Below, piece after piece: positions 25,915 to 33,475 of a stretch of 36,150 nucleotides of DNA. Both the position numbers and the translations under genes were made by a program. The stretch lies in the NCBI GenBank assembly GCA_025963935.1, contig JAOPZV010000146.1, positions 1-36,150 of the forward strand. The letters run 5' to 3'. This DNA is from Solirubrobacterales bacterium (GTDB lineage: Bacteria; Actinomycetota; Thermoleophilia; Solirubrobacterales; Solirubrobacteraceae). Under the pieces are notes generated by a model that had not been told where the DNA came from, ran no database searches, and saw nothing but the letters and a program-made list of their open reading frames with translations. The stretch's first letter is position 1, and every line of letters begins with the position of its first letter.

Positions 25915-26867
25915 GGCACTTCCACCTCGCGTGGACTGAGGCCGAGCCCGCGACGAGCGATGAGCGCAAGTACGTCGGTGTGAACCCAAGGCGTCGGGAT
26001 GCCCTGACCCGCCTCGGGCAGCAGCCCCAGTCGGCGAGCCAGCCAGCTGGTCTCGCCACTCTCGTTTCCTCGGCGGTCCCGCTTGACCCGGCCGCACCTG
26101 AGCGCGATCTCGCTCATGCTCAGCTGCTGGCGATCGGTGCTCGCGAGGACCGCTTCTCGGAGACACCGGTTGAGGACGATGGGGCTGTTCTGAACCCGAG
26201 TGAGCTCGGCTCGCAGGACGGTTGTCGAGACCTCCGGGTCGCAGTCGTGCAGCGCTAGCGCCCGGATGGAAAGGCCTCGCACAGGCTCATAGCTCTCCAG
26301 GGCAGCGACGGCCTCGCGCACACTGACGATGGCGTTGCATGCCGGTGCCGGCGTGCCGTGCCGCTGCCAGCGCAGCTCCGGGATGGACATGCCGGTCTGC
26401 ACGCGGTCAAGGCGGTAGCGATACCCGCGTTGATCAGACGGTTCCCGGTCAGCCAGCAGAGTGGCCGCAGAGAGCTGCACCTGTTCCTCTTCAGCGAGCG
26501 GAACGGTACGCGCGTCGCGCGGCGTCAGCGCCCGGCAGACAACGCGCCTGTCGCGTACATCGTCGATGTAACGAAGCGAGACGATGGCAGCGTTGTCAAC
26601 GGGCTCGTCCGCCGCGAGGTGCGCCACCAGCCGGCGATCGCCTTTCGTTGTGGCGTCTCTGTCCACGACCAGAACGCTCCCGCCCGCTCCCGGACATGCA
26701 TGGAGCTCGCGAGGATCACCGCGCCAGTCGACGTAGCGTCCGAGGAGACGGCCCTCGTGGCCGGCCGCACGGCGCCGAGCGGCGGCTTGATGGGGCCCGC
26801 TCGAGCCGGCGCCTCGCCGCTTGGCCGCTCGGCCGGCTTGCGAATGCTTTGAGAGGGATGGCGTCAT
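25911..26867 (-). CDS. Uncharacterised protein heading the coupling-protein module
   Basis: I do not recognise a named family for this 318-aa protein. It has a basic N-terminus (QAGRAAKRRGAG), a globular part with LLGRYVDWRGDPREL and SVLVVDRDATTKGDRRLVAHLAADEP, a middle segment, and a C-terminal piece that looks DNA-binding: LSMSEIALRCGRVKRD, GETSWLARRLGLLPEAGQ, then TPWVHTDVLALIARRGLGL. ATG start with AGGAG 6 nt upstream. Overlap with the response regulator (ATGA) indicates they are made together. A regulatory or DNA-binding role is inference from the helix-turn-helix-like C-terminus and the context. Confidence 0.7.
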   Translation of the reverse strand: MTPSLSKHSQAGRAAKRRGAGSSGPHQAAARRRAAGHEGRLLGRYVDWRGDPRELHACPGAGGSVLVVDRDATTKGDRRLVAHLAADEPVDNAAIVSLRYIDDVRDRRVVCRALTPRDARTVPLAEEEQVQLSAATLLADREPSDQRGYRYRLDRVQTGMSIPELRWQRHGTPAPACNAIVSVREAVAALESYEPVRGLSIRALALHDCDPEVSTTVLRAELTRVQNSPIVLNRCLREAVLASTDRQQLSMSEIALRCGRVKRDRRGNESGETSWLARRLGLLPEAGQGIPTPWVHTDVLALIARRGLGLSPREVEVP

Positions 26868-27496
26868 GGGTGTCTCCTGGCCGCTGGGTTCGTGGCACCG
26901 CCGAGCAGCGATGCGGGACTTGTGACGGCGTGCTTGTAGGAGCGCGAACGCCTTGCGTCAAGCGGCGTCGGGCGACATCGATTGACGTTCCACAGAGCTC
27001 CGAGAACCCCTTAAGGGGGTCTCGGAAAAACGTCAGGTGAAGGAAGCTGCCAGCGAAAGTTGGCGCGGAAACGCTCGTCACCCAGCCGCCGGCGGGGGAG
27101 CGGCGAAGATCACTGGCGGACTGCTGAGACGCTCATCGCTGATGAGCTGTCGACTGCGCGGCGTAGGCCGCTGGCACGGGGAGGGCTCAGATGGGGACCG
27201 TGAGACTAGCGGCCAGGCCGCCGGTCGACCCGTGCCGGGCCGCCGACGTGGTCGAGCAGCGCAGTCACCCGCTGCCAAGCACGGCGGTTTTGGCTCTGCA
27301 AAGCGGAACTTTTACCCCGCGCCGTGCATTCGCCCCGGCCGCCGGATGGGAGGCGACTGCGGGAAGTGGCCGCGGCGCGCCGGGGCAACTGCGCCAATCA
27401 CCTGCCGGACCTCCTATTCGAGGGGGCCAAATGCATGGGCGCAAGCGCGCCGAGATGCGGGTTGACGCCACCGTCGCACGGAAGGAGAATGGTCCG
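26868..27496. other. 629-bp gene-poor gap upstream of the module
   Basis: No ORF in this stretch looks like a real protein; those listed are Arg/Gly/Pro-rich shadows. It contains the Shine-Dalgarno of the 318-aa gene (26874-26880 region), the nested inverted repeat at 26983-27035, and, near 27306, GGAACTTTTACC on the plus strand, which recalls the GGAAC -35 element of ECF sigma-factor promoters but lacks a convincing -10. Both flanking genes read away from it, so it must hold divergent promoters. Confidence 0.45.
26983..27035. repeat. Nested inverted repeat (two-tier palindrome)
   Basis: Outer arms TGACGTT (26983-26989) and AACGTCA (27029-27035) enclose a central hairpin: CCGAGA-A-CCCC (27000-27010), loop TTAA, GGGG-G-TCTCGG (27015-27025), with one A/G mismatch. 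A run of five A follows on the plus strand. The run is on the wrong side for a terminator in either direction. It lies about 115 bp upstream of the first gene of the accessory module and could be an operator, a recombination site or part of a transfer origin. Confidence 0.5.
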
Positions 27497-27892
27497 GTGA
27501 ACCTGCAGACCTCAGTCGGCGTGCAGTTCGTGCGTGCGCTCGCTGAGAAGGACGCCGAGCAGCTGCTCGATCTGCTGCATCCGCAGGTCGAGTTTCGCGC
27601 ACTCACGCCGCGCCGCAACTGGGAGGCGGATGACCGGGAGGCGGTCCTCGCGGTGCTCCTCGGTAAATGGTTCGAGGCCGACGACGACATCGACAGCGTG
27701 GAGCGGCTCGAGAGCGACTCGTTCGCCGATCGCGAGCGGGTCGGCTACCGGTTCCGTGTCAGCAATCCCGAAGGCTGCTTTCTCGTCGAGCAGCAGGCCT
27801 ATATCTCCGAGCGTGACGGACGAATCGCGTGGATGCGGGTGGTCTGCTCCGGATTCCGCCCCACCGACCCGGCGGTCATCCCGGCCGAGTAG
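27497..27892 (+). CDS. SnoaL-like (NTF2-fold) protein
   Basis: The 131-aa product has the shape of a SnoaL-like NTF2-fold domain: a helix with VQFVRALAEKDAEQLLDLLHPQVEFRAL, the aromatic/hydrophobic core, and a final strand pair EQQAYISERDGRIAWMRVVCSGFRP. Members range from cyclases to ligand-binding proteins, so no reaction is assigned. The track ORF starts at 27191. I use GTG 27497 because AAGGAG lies 9 nt upstream and the domain starts there; ATG 27431 with an AGGGGG is an alternative adding 22 residues. It converges on the 53-aa gene. Confidence 0.72.
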   Translation: MNLQTSVGVQFVRALAEKDAEQLLDLLHPQVEFRALTPRRNWEADDREAVLAVLLGKWFEADDDIDSVERLESDSFADRERVGYRFRVSNPEGCFLVEQQAYISERDGRIAWMRVVCSGFRPTDPAVIPAE

Positions 27893-27906
27893 CCAAGCGC
27901 GAACGC

Positions 27907-28068
27907 TCAGTGCCGGCCGGAGTGGAGCCTGCGGCGCTCCTCGATCAGCTCGGCGAGTCCCTTGCCGTCGCGGGCGGCGATCCATTCGAGCGCCGCCCTC
28001 GCCTCGTCCTCGCTTGCCGGTCGTGCGTGCACCAGTTCCTCGGCGAGCTCAACCAAATGGCCGTGCAT
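27907..28068 (-). CDS. Small uncharacterised protein (53 aa)
   Basis: The listed ORF starts at 28173, but ATG 28066-28068 is a better start and gives MHGHLVELAEELVHARPASEDEARAALEWIAARDG and a basic tail, a helical, charged small protein. GAGAGG lies 9 nt upstream. A promoter with a perfect TTGACA -35 lies about 135 bp upstream, which supports expression. I do not recognise the family. Confidence 0.45.
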   Translation of the reverse strand: MHGHLVELAEELVHARPASEDEARAALEWIAARDGKGLAELIEERRRLHSGRH

Positions 28069-28202
28069 GTCCCGTGACCTCTCTCCCTCTAAGAGTCCTG
28101 GTGCCGCGCCCGAAGGGGCCAACTGGGCTGTGCGCGGAGACCAGGCTCCTTTTCCCTCTAGGCGGTCCCTCACCTCCCCTCCAGCCCTCCCTGCCGCTGG
28201 CG

Positions 28203-28231
28203 ACCCTAGGTCACGCGGAGACTTATGTCAA
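28203..28231 (-). promoter_or_regulatory. Promoter with consensus -35 upstream of the 53-aa gene
   Basis: On the minus strand TTGACA (28231-28226) is followed by exactly 17 nt and TAGGGT (28208-28203). The -35 is perfect; the -10 matches at three positions, including the key first T-A and last T. It overlaps the stop codon of the DUF1275 gene and would give the 53-aa gene its own transcript with a leader of about 130 nt that is purine-rich. Confidence 0.5.
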
Positions 28232-28986
28232 TACCGCCGCGCCGCGGCGCGGCGACCCGCGCCTGAGGTTCCGCGTCGCGCCGCGGGGACGTAGAGCAGT
28301 GACGTCGCAACTGTCAGCCCAGCGGCGGCCACGAGCGGGAGTACGAGACTCGTCTTCAAGAGGAGCGCTCCGGCCAGCGCCCCGACGAGCATTGCGAGCA
28401 CTGCTGCGGTCCTTCGCGTCGAGCCCTTGCCCGTTCCACCAAACAGTGGTGAGTCCGCTGCGAGCCCGGTCAACGTCATCGTGAGCACGGTCGTGGTGAG
28501 GTCCGGCACGGCAATCCGTCGCACAGTCGCATTGCGGATGCCCATAGCGAGGGCAAGCAGGGCGATCATCATGTCGCCCGCGAACGCAGTCGGTTCCACG
28601 TCGGCCGCCGCCGCGACGACCGCAGCGATCGCGAGAAGTGACACCTCGATGGCCAGCGCGCAGGCTATGTGTCGGGGGTGATCATCTGCGAGCTTCGCCG
28701 CGAGTGTGCCGCCGGCGCCCGCCCCTACCAGGAACGCCGCCAGTGAGATGAGCGGCGCGACGACGGGCAGACCGCCGCTCCCGGCGATGCCGAAACCGAG
28801 GAGAACGATGTTCCCCGTCATGTTTGCCGTGAACACGTGGCCAAGACCGAGATAGCTGACGGCATCGACCAGGCCCGTCGTGAACGTCAGCACCAGCAGC
28901 GTCCGGGTGAGCGGGTGCCGGATGCTGCGGCCGGCCCGCATGCCGAGCGGCTCGAAATCGGGCCTGTTCAGAGCGCCAGCGGACAT
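28228..28986 (-). CDS. DUF1275 (YoaK-type) integral membrane protein
   Basis: The 252-aa protein has about six hydrophobic helices and the DUF1275 signature: TTGLVDAVSYLGLGHVFTANMTGNIVLLGFG near the start and MGIRNATVRRIAVPDLTTTVLTMTLTGLAAD later. The family is widespread but its transport or other function is not established. The last 20 residues are Arg/Ala-rich and cytoplasmic. ATG start with GAGGAG 6 nt upstream. It has no close partner gene. Confidence 0.88.
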   Translation of the reverse strand: MSAGALNRPDFEPLGMRAGRSIRHPLTRTLLVLTFTTGLVDAVSYLGLGHVFTANMTGNIVLLGFGIAGSGGLPVVAPLISLAAFLVGAGAGGTLAAKLADDHPRHIACALAIEVSLLAIAAVVAAAADVEPTAFAGDMMIALLALAMGIRNATVRRIAVPDLTTTVLTMTLTGLAADSPLFGGTGKGSTRRTAAVLAMLVGALAGALLLKTSLVLPLVAAAGLTVATSLLYVPAARRGTSGAGRRAAARRY

Positions 28987-29118
28987 GTTGTGCTCCTCTC
29001 AACAGCGGTCAGTGGTCCGGCTCATCAGGCGAGCCCGGTCCTACCAAACTAAACGGTCCACCCTGTTTGCCGGCTGGCCCACACCGACATATGCGCAGCG
29101 GCTAGATGCTGCCCTCGG

Positions 29119-30540
29119 CTAGGAACGAAGCCGCTCCGTGTCGCGTAGTGACCGTAGCCACGCGGCGGCGTGCGCCTCGAGGTGACGTCGACGCAGCCCA
29201 GTTCGCGCGCGGCTGGGGCGAGATGGCTTGCTCGGCTGCTTTCGGGCAGCGGGGAAGTCGAGAACGGGCTGTCGATTCGGGTTCGTGCGTTGTTGCATGG
29301 TGTCTCCAGGGGCGAGTGAGGGGGGTTGATGGTTGGCGGGGCGATTCGCCTCGGTGTGGGTCGTGGCGACGAGCTCTGTGGCAAGGTGACGGCGGAGTCG
29401 TCGGTAGCCGAGCAGGCCGCCGATGCTCGGTATCCAGAAGGCGATCGCGTGGTAGACGAGCACGCCCGCCGTTGCCTCGGTGAGGGGAGCGCCGTAGAGC
29501 ACGAGCGTGCCGGCGAGGCCTCCCTCGAGCACGCCCACCGCGCCGGGGACGGGAATCAGGTTGGCGAGGTAACCGATGATGTATCCGAGGATCAGGACGG
29601 CCAGCGGCGCGGTGTAGCCAACTGCTCGGAGCGTCGCCCAGAGGACGGCTATGTCGAATGCGAGGTACCCGATCGCGCCGGCCAGCCGCCAGCTCGGCCG
29701 GCGCACTGCACGTTCGGCCGCAGCGATGCCTGCGACGAGCTGCCCGGCCCACGAGGAGTCAGCGAATCGCAGCGGCCGACGCCCCGTCAGCACCCGGGTG
29801 GCGAGCACCATCCCGATGGCTGCCGATCCGGCGAGAATGGGAAGCCCGGTGCGGAGCAGGTCGTGGCGGCCGGCGGACAGGCCCGCTGCGAGGAGCACCC
29901 CTCCTCCGGTCAGGGCCGCCAGGTTCACTGCGCTCGTGAGGAAGAACAGGCCGCTCGAGTTGCGGATGATCGTCCGGGTGGGCATCCCGGCGAGGTGCAG
30001 AAGCCACCCCCCGACGGCGAGCGATCCGACGCCGCCGCCGGGCAGCAGCGCGCCAGAGCCCATCTCGGTCCACGCGAGATCCCTCGCGGGGCGTGCCGGG
30101 ATCCCCCTGAAGAACTGGCGGAAGACGACCACGAAGCTCGTGCAGGACGCCAGCTCCAGCACGACCGCCAGCGCCAGCCACCCCCCGCTGACATGGCTGA
30201 TCTCGTTGGCTACCACGTTCAGTCCCGGCACCTCCAGAAGCAGCGACACCAGCGCGGCGACCAGGACCGCGATCGTCAGCAGCCGCGCGCGCACGGAGCC
30301 GCGCTCGAAACGCCAGAGCCGGGCGTGTCCGTTCTTGGGCGGCGCTGAGCCCAGATCTGGCGGCGCGCCCACCACGCTGGCCGGACCCGGCGTTTCACTC
30401 GCTTCATGGGGCTGTGCGCGTGCCGCAGCGGCCACAGTCTCAGTCGATCCAGTCGGACTCGTCGCCGACAACCATGACCGTTCGACTTCGCGTCGGTGGG
30501 GAGCTCGACATGGCACGATCGCCCTTCCTCGATTCGTCAT
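29119..30540 (-). CDS. Flippase-like/LPG-synthase-type integral membrane protein
   Basis: The 473-aa ORF encodes a polar N-terminal stretch of about 85 residues, then about eight transmembrane helices with features of the lysylphosphatidylglycerol synthase TM/flippase-like family. These are SCTSFVVVFRQFFRG, WTEMGSGALLPGGGVGSLAVGGWLL, YIIGYLANLIPVPGAVGVLEGGLAG, and VLVYHAIAFWIPSIGGLLGY. The NLIPVPGGxG-like segment is typical. A basic tail of about 90 residues follows. There is no lysyltransferase domain, so it may move a lipid or lipid-linked sugar; this is inference. The start is uncertain because ATG 30540 has no clear Shine-Dalgarno. It is divergent from marR. Confidence 0.8.
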   Translation of the reverse strand: MTNRGRAIVPCRAPHRREVERSWLSATSPTGSTETVAAAARAQPHEASETPGPASVVGAPPDLGSAPPKNGHARLWRFERGSVRARLLTIAVLVAALVSLLLEVPGLNVVANEISHVSGGWLALAVVLELASCTSFVVVFRQFFRGIPARPARDLAWTEMGSGALLPGGGVGSLAVGGWLLHLAGMPTRTIIRNSSGLFFLTSAVNLAALTGGGVLLAAGLSAGRHDLLRTGLPILAGSAAIGMVLATRVLTGRRPLRFADSSWAGQLVAGIAAAERAVRRPSWRLAGAIGYLAFDIAVLWATLRAVGYTAPLAVLILGYIIGYLANLIPVPGAVGVLEGGLAGTLVLYGAPLTEATAGVLVYHAIAFWIPSIGGLLGYRRLRRHLATELVATTHTEANRPANHQPPSLAPGDTMQQRTNPNRQPVLDFPAARKQPSKPSRPSRARTGLRRRHLEAHAAAWLRSLRDTERLRS

Positions 30541-30552
30541 GGGTCGATGGAC

Positions 30553-30605
30553 GACAGCATCCTAGCAACCATTGGCGGGTAGCAATCATCCGTAGGTGCT
30601 ATCTT
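30553..30605 (+). promoter_or_regulatory. marR promoter with probable self-operator
   Basis: TATCTT (30600-30605) lies 6 nt before the marR ATG, with no Shine-Dalgarno, suggesting a leaderless transcript. A TAGCA-N12-TGCTA inverted repeat (30580-30584 / 30597-30601) overlaps it, and a third TAGCAA half-site is at 30553-30558. MarR proteins commonly bind such palindromes over their own promoter. The neighbouring divergent membrane-protein gene could be co-regulated. Confidence 0.45.
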
Positions 30606-30611
30606 TTTCTT

Positions 30612-31115
30612 ATGCCAGCGACAATTGTCGAGGAGACGTGCAGCGGTGCCGAGCAGGAGCTGACGCAACCCGCCGGTTTCCTGCTCGCGCAGCTTGGGCG
30701 GGCGATGACTCGTCGCTACCGCTGCGCGCTGTCGCCGATCGGGCTGAAGCCACGCGAGACCCATGCATTGCTGAGGCTGCGCGACGGTGGCGCGATGAGC
30801 CAGCAGGCTCTCGGCGTGGCGCTGGACATCGACGCGAGCAATCTAGTAGCGCTGCTGAACGATCTCGAATCAGAGAGCTTGATCAGCCGTCGGCGAGACC
30901 CCGCGGACAGGCGCCGTCACGTCGTGGAGGTCTCCAAGCGAGGCACGAAGCTCCTGAGCGAAGTGGAGCACGCAGCTGCCGAGGTCGAGGACGACTTCTT
31001 CGACGCGCTCGATGACGACGAGCGCGTCGCGTTGCAAGGTCTGCTCTCGCGCGTTGCGCGCAGCGCCGATGTGCCCTCACCGGCCGAGATGGCCGGTGAG
31101 GACAGCGCGTGCTGA
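30612..31115 (+). CDS. MarR-family transcriptional regulator
   Basis: The 167-aa protein has the MarR winged helix: LAQLGRAMTRRYRCALSPIGLKPRETHALLRL, SQQALGVALDIDASNLVALLNDLESESLISRRRDPADRRRHVVEVSKRG, then a dimer helix. It would repress nearby genes until a small ligand is bound. The track ORF starts at 30414; ATG 30612 fits the family. It converges on a DHA2-type exporter, the usual kind of MarR target. A perfect hairpin lies inside its last codons. Confidence 0.9.
   Translation: MPATIVEETCSGAEQELTQPAGFLLAQLGRAMTRRYRCALSPIGLKPRETHALLRLRDGGAMSQQALGVALDIDASNLVALLNDLESESLISRRRDPADRRRHVVEVSKRGTKLLSEVEHAAAEVEDDFFDALDDDERVALQGLLSRVARSADVPSPAEMAGEDSAC
31075..31101 (+). terminator. 11-bp perfect hairpin at the 3' end of marR
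   Basis: CCTCACCGGCC (31075-31085) pairs perfectly with GGCCGGTGAGG (31091-31101) around GAGAT, 12 nt before the stop codon ends marR's reading frame. No T-tract follows. It may slow the polymerase or protect the mRNA 3' end; an 11-bp uninterrupted stem inside coding sequence is unlikely by codon choice alone. Confidence 0.4.
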
Positions 31116-31200
31116 AGACGGCGCTGGCAGAGAACTCGACGGCTCCGCCTCGTCTCGTGCGCTGAGGAGCTCGACCCTGCGACCTGGCCGGCGCGGATCC

Positions 31201-32709
31201 CTACGATTCGACCCGTTGCAGCGCCTCGACGGGGGGATGCGACTCGCGCCGGGACGCGGCGCCGTCTTCGGACGCTGTGGCCTTCTCGACGGCTGGCCCG
31301 TCGGCTCTGGCCTGGAGCAGCAGAGCGGCGATGCTCGCCGCGAGGACAGCGAACCCGGTCCCGACCAGGAATGCCGTGTGATAGCCGGCGCTGAGCGCGG
31401 CAATGCGACCGTGACCGGATGCGAGCAGGTGGCTCGTCCGGGACGCTGCGATGCTCGCGAGAATCGCCAGCCCGAGAGCGCCTCCCATCATGAAGGAGGT
31501 GTTGACGATGCCGGAGGCGAGACCGGAATCACTCTGCTCCACGTCACCCATCGCAGCCAGCAGCACCGGGTTGAATGCGATGCCGGCGCCGAAGCCCAGA
31601 AGGATCATGCTGGGCAGCACGTCGGTGAGGAAATGGCCACCGACCGGCGCTCGGGCGAACAGCCCCAGCCCTGCCGCGGCGAGCAGCAGCCCGGTTACGA
31701 GGGGACGCTTGAGCCCGAAGCGCATCACGAGCTTTGCCGAGCCGCCGAGCGATAGGGCGCCCATGATGAGGTTTGCCGGAAGGAACGCGAGGCCAACCTG
31801 CAGCGGGCTGTACCCGAGCACCAGCTGTAGGTACAGCGCCGACAGGAAGAACCAGGCGAACATCGCTCCGGCCCACAGCACCCCCACCGCGTTGGCCGTG
31901 GCCAGGTTGCGCAGCCGGAACAGGCCGAGCGGCACGAGTGGCGAGCGAACACGCGACTCAAAGGCGAGGAATCCTGCGAGCAACAACCCGGCAGCGGCGA
32001 GCAGCCCGAGGGTTTGCGCCGACGTCCAGCCCGCCTGGTTGCCGTTCACGATCGCGTAGACGGCAAGCATCAAGGAGGCAGTGATCGTGACCGCCCCGGC
32101 GACGTCGAGGCGAGGCCTCGAGTCGGCGCGCTGGCCGGCCGGCAGCACTCGCATCGCCAGCACGGACACGCCAATTCCGATCGGGACGTTGACGAGGAAG
32201 ATCCAGTGCCAGTTGAGCACGTCGGTCAGGACGCCGCCAAGCAGGACCCCGAGGCTACCGCCGCCCGCTGCAACGAAACCGAACACCCCCATCGCCTTCG
32301 CACGCTCGCCGGGCTCGTCGAACAGCGACACCATCAGCGACAGCGAGACCGCCGAGACCACCGCCCCGCCGAACCCCTGGACGACTCTGGCGGCGACCAG
32401 CATGCCCTGACTGGTTGCGGAGCCGCACAGCAGCGACGCGAGGGTGAACAGCACGATCCCTCCCAGGAACAGCCGCCGGTGGCCGAACAGGTCTCCGAGG
32501 CGTCCGCCCAGGAGCAGGAAGCCGCCAAACGTGAGCAGGTAGCTGTTCACCACCCATGCCAGGGACGATTCGGAGAACCCAAGGTCCTTCTTGATCGACG
32601 GTAGCGCCACGTTCACGATCGTGCTGTCCAGCACGATCATCAGTGACCCGAGGCAGAGCACGATCAGGGCAAACCAACGTGCGCGACTGTCCGACTTTCC
32701 TGAGGTCAC
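31201..32709 (-). CDS. DHA2-type MFS multidrug exporter (EmrB/QacA family)
   Basis: The 502-aa protein has about 14 transmembrane helices and the family motifs LDSTIVNVALPSI in helix 1, GGRLGDLFGHRRLFLGG after helix 2 (motif A) and an antiporter-type GGSLGVLLGGVLTD in helix 5 (motif C). It would export drugs or metabolites driven by protons. GTG start with AAAGGG 4 nt upstream. It converges with marR, which probably regulates it, and lies 122 bp downstream of the VOC gene on the same strand. Confidence 0.9.
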   Translation of the reverse strand: MTSGKSDSRARWFALIVLCLGSLMIVLDSTIVNVALPSIKKDLGFSESSLAWVVNSYLLTFGGFLLLGGRLGDLFGHRRLFLGGIVLFTLASLLCGSATSQGMLVAARVVQGFGGAVVSAVSLSLMVSLFDEPGERAKAMGVFGFVAAGGGSLGVLLGGVLTDVLNWHWIFLVNVPIGIGVSVLAMRVLPAGQRADSRPRLDVAGAVTITASLMLAVYAIVNGNQAGWTSAQTLGLLAAAGLLLAGFLAFESRVRSPLVPLGLFRLRNLATANAVGVLWAGAMFAWFFLSALYLQLVLGYSPLQVGLAFLPANLIMGALSLGGSAKLVMRFGLKRPLVTGLLLAAAGLGLFARAPVGGHFLTDVLPSMILLGFGAGIAFNPVLLAAMGDVEQSDSGLASGIVNTSFMMGGALGLAILASIAASRTSHLLASGHGRIAALSAGYHTAFLVGTGFAVLAASIAALLLQARADGPAVEKATASEDGAASRRESHPPVEALQRVES

Positions 32710-32743
32710 ATGTCCCTTTCATGTTGTGCTGCGATTGGCGTCT

Positions 32744-32763
32744 CACGGGTAGACCGGCCCGTG
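32744..32763. promoter_or_regulatory. Inverted repeat upstream of the MFS exporter
   Basis: CACGGG (32744-32749) and CCCGTG (32758-32763) flank 8 nt, starting 35 nt upstream of the exporter's GTG. It could be an operator or a leader hairpin. It does not resemble the TAGCA sites near marR, so a different regulator or an RNA role is possible. Confidence 0.3.
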
Positions 32764-32831
32764 CATCGCATCTCATCGGTTGACAGCTCGGCCACTTCCA
32801 GTCCACCGGCGGGAACCAGTCGTAGCGCGGG

Positions 32832-33215
32832 CTAGGACGCTGCGGCGAGGCCCACCAGGTTGCCCTCTGGATCGGTGAAGTGGCCGACGACGAGCCCGGA
32901 TGGCGCCTGAGCAGGCCCCATCGTGCGGATGCCGCCGAGGCTCTCGGCGCGCTGCAGCGCGACCTCCACGTCTGGAACGCCGACGTAGAAGGTCACGCGA
33001 GGATCGTACCCGGAGCCTCCCCCAACGCCGCCCGGGATGCCGATCCCGCCGCCGCCATCCGGCTGCGCCACGAATCCATAGTTAGCCGGCTCAGAGACCG
33101 CTTCTGAGACAGGAGTGCTCGTGTCGAAGTCCCAGCCGAACAGCTCGGCGTAGTAGCCGCGGAGCCGCTCCGGGTCCGCGCCGATGATCTCGAAATGCAC
33201 GACCGGTTGCGCCAT
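32832..33215 (-). CDS. VOC-superfamily (glyoxalase/bleomycin-resistance fold) protein
   Basis: The 127-aa protein starts VVHFEIIGADPERLRGYYAELFGWDF, has a Gly-rich loop (GGGGIGIPGGVGGGSG), then VTFYVGVPDVEVALQRAESLGG and a final GHFTDPEGNLVGL, the paired beta-alpha-beta-beta-beta units of VOC proteins. The metal ligands typical of the family (His near residue 7 and a Glu-type site near the end) are partly present. The reaction is unknown. ATG start with GAGGAG 4 nt upstream. Confidence 0.87.
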   Translation of the reverse strand: MAQPVVHFEIIGADPERLRGYYAELFGWDFDTSTPVSEAVSEPANYGFVAQPDGGGGIGIPGGVGGGSGYDPRVTFYVGVPDVEVALQRAESLGGIRTMGPAQAPSGLVVGHFTDPEGNLVGLAAAS

Positions 33216-33304
33216 CTCGCTCCTCTCTCGCCGCTGCTCCAGGGTCTCTCAAGCGCCGGGGCCCGACCATCGGTGCCGCCGGCGCCTGACGCTAGCACCG
33301 ACAA

Positions 33305-33414
33305 CTAAGCGTCCCCCACTAAATCGACCAGGCGCTCGGCCAGTTCGCCCGGACGCGACAGCATAGGCACCGAGGGTCCGCTCCGGCGCCGGGAATCAGT
33401 ACGAACGTGGTCAT
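33305..33414 (-). pseudogene. Alpha/beta hydrolase remnant with a large internal deletion
   Basis: The ATG at 33412-33414 (AGGA 6 nt upstream) begins MTTFVLIPGAGADP, the characteristic start of alpha/beta hydrolases. A few codons later, in another frame, the sequence reads VPMLSRPGELAERLVDLVGDA and stops at 33305; that is the typical C-terminal end of the same family (GHxPMLSRPxELA). About 180-200 residues, including the nucleophile elbow, are missing, and the join is out of frame, so no functional protein is made. The track ORF 33319-33531 covers only the broken N-terminal frame. Confidence 0.7.
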
Positions 33415-33475
33415 CGGCAATCCTGGCGGCGTGGTCGAGCGCTCCCGCACGAGGTCAGTGTCGGGGCAGAGCCGC

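Noticed and set aside
27000-27030. Hairpin followed by AAAAA as a Rho-independent terminator
   Set aside because: On the plus strand the run is A, not T, and on the minus strand the T-run precedes the hairpin, so it cannot terminate in either direction.
32255-32806. 183-aa ORF with an ATG upstream of the MFS exporter
   Set aside because: It is out of frame with the exporter and Arg-rich through the exporter's coding sequence; the exporter itself starts at GTG 32709.
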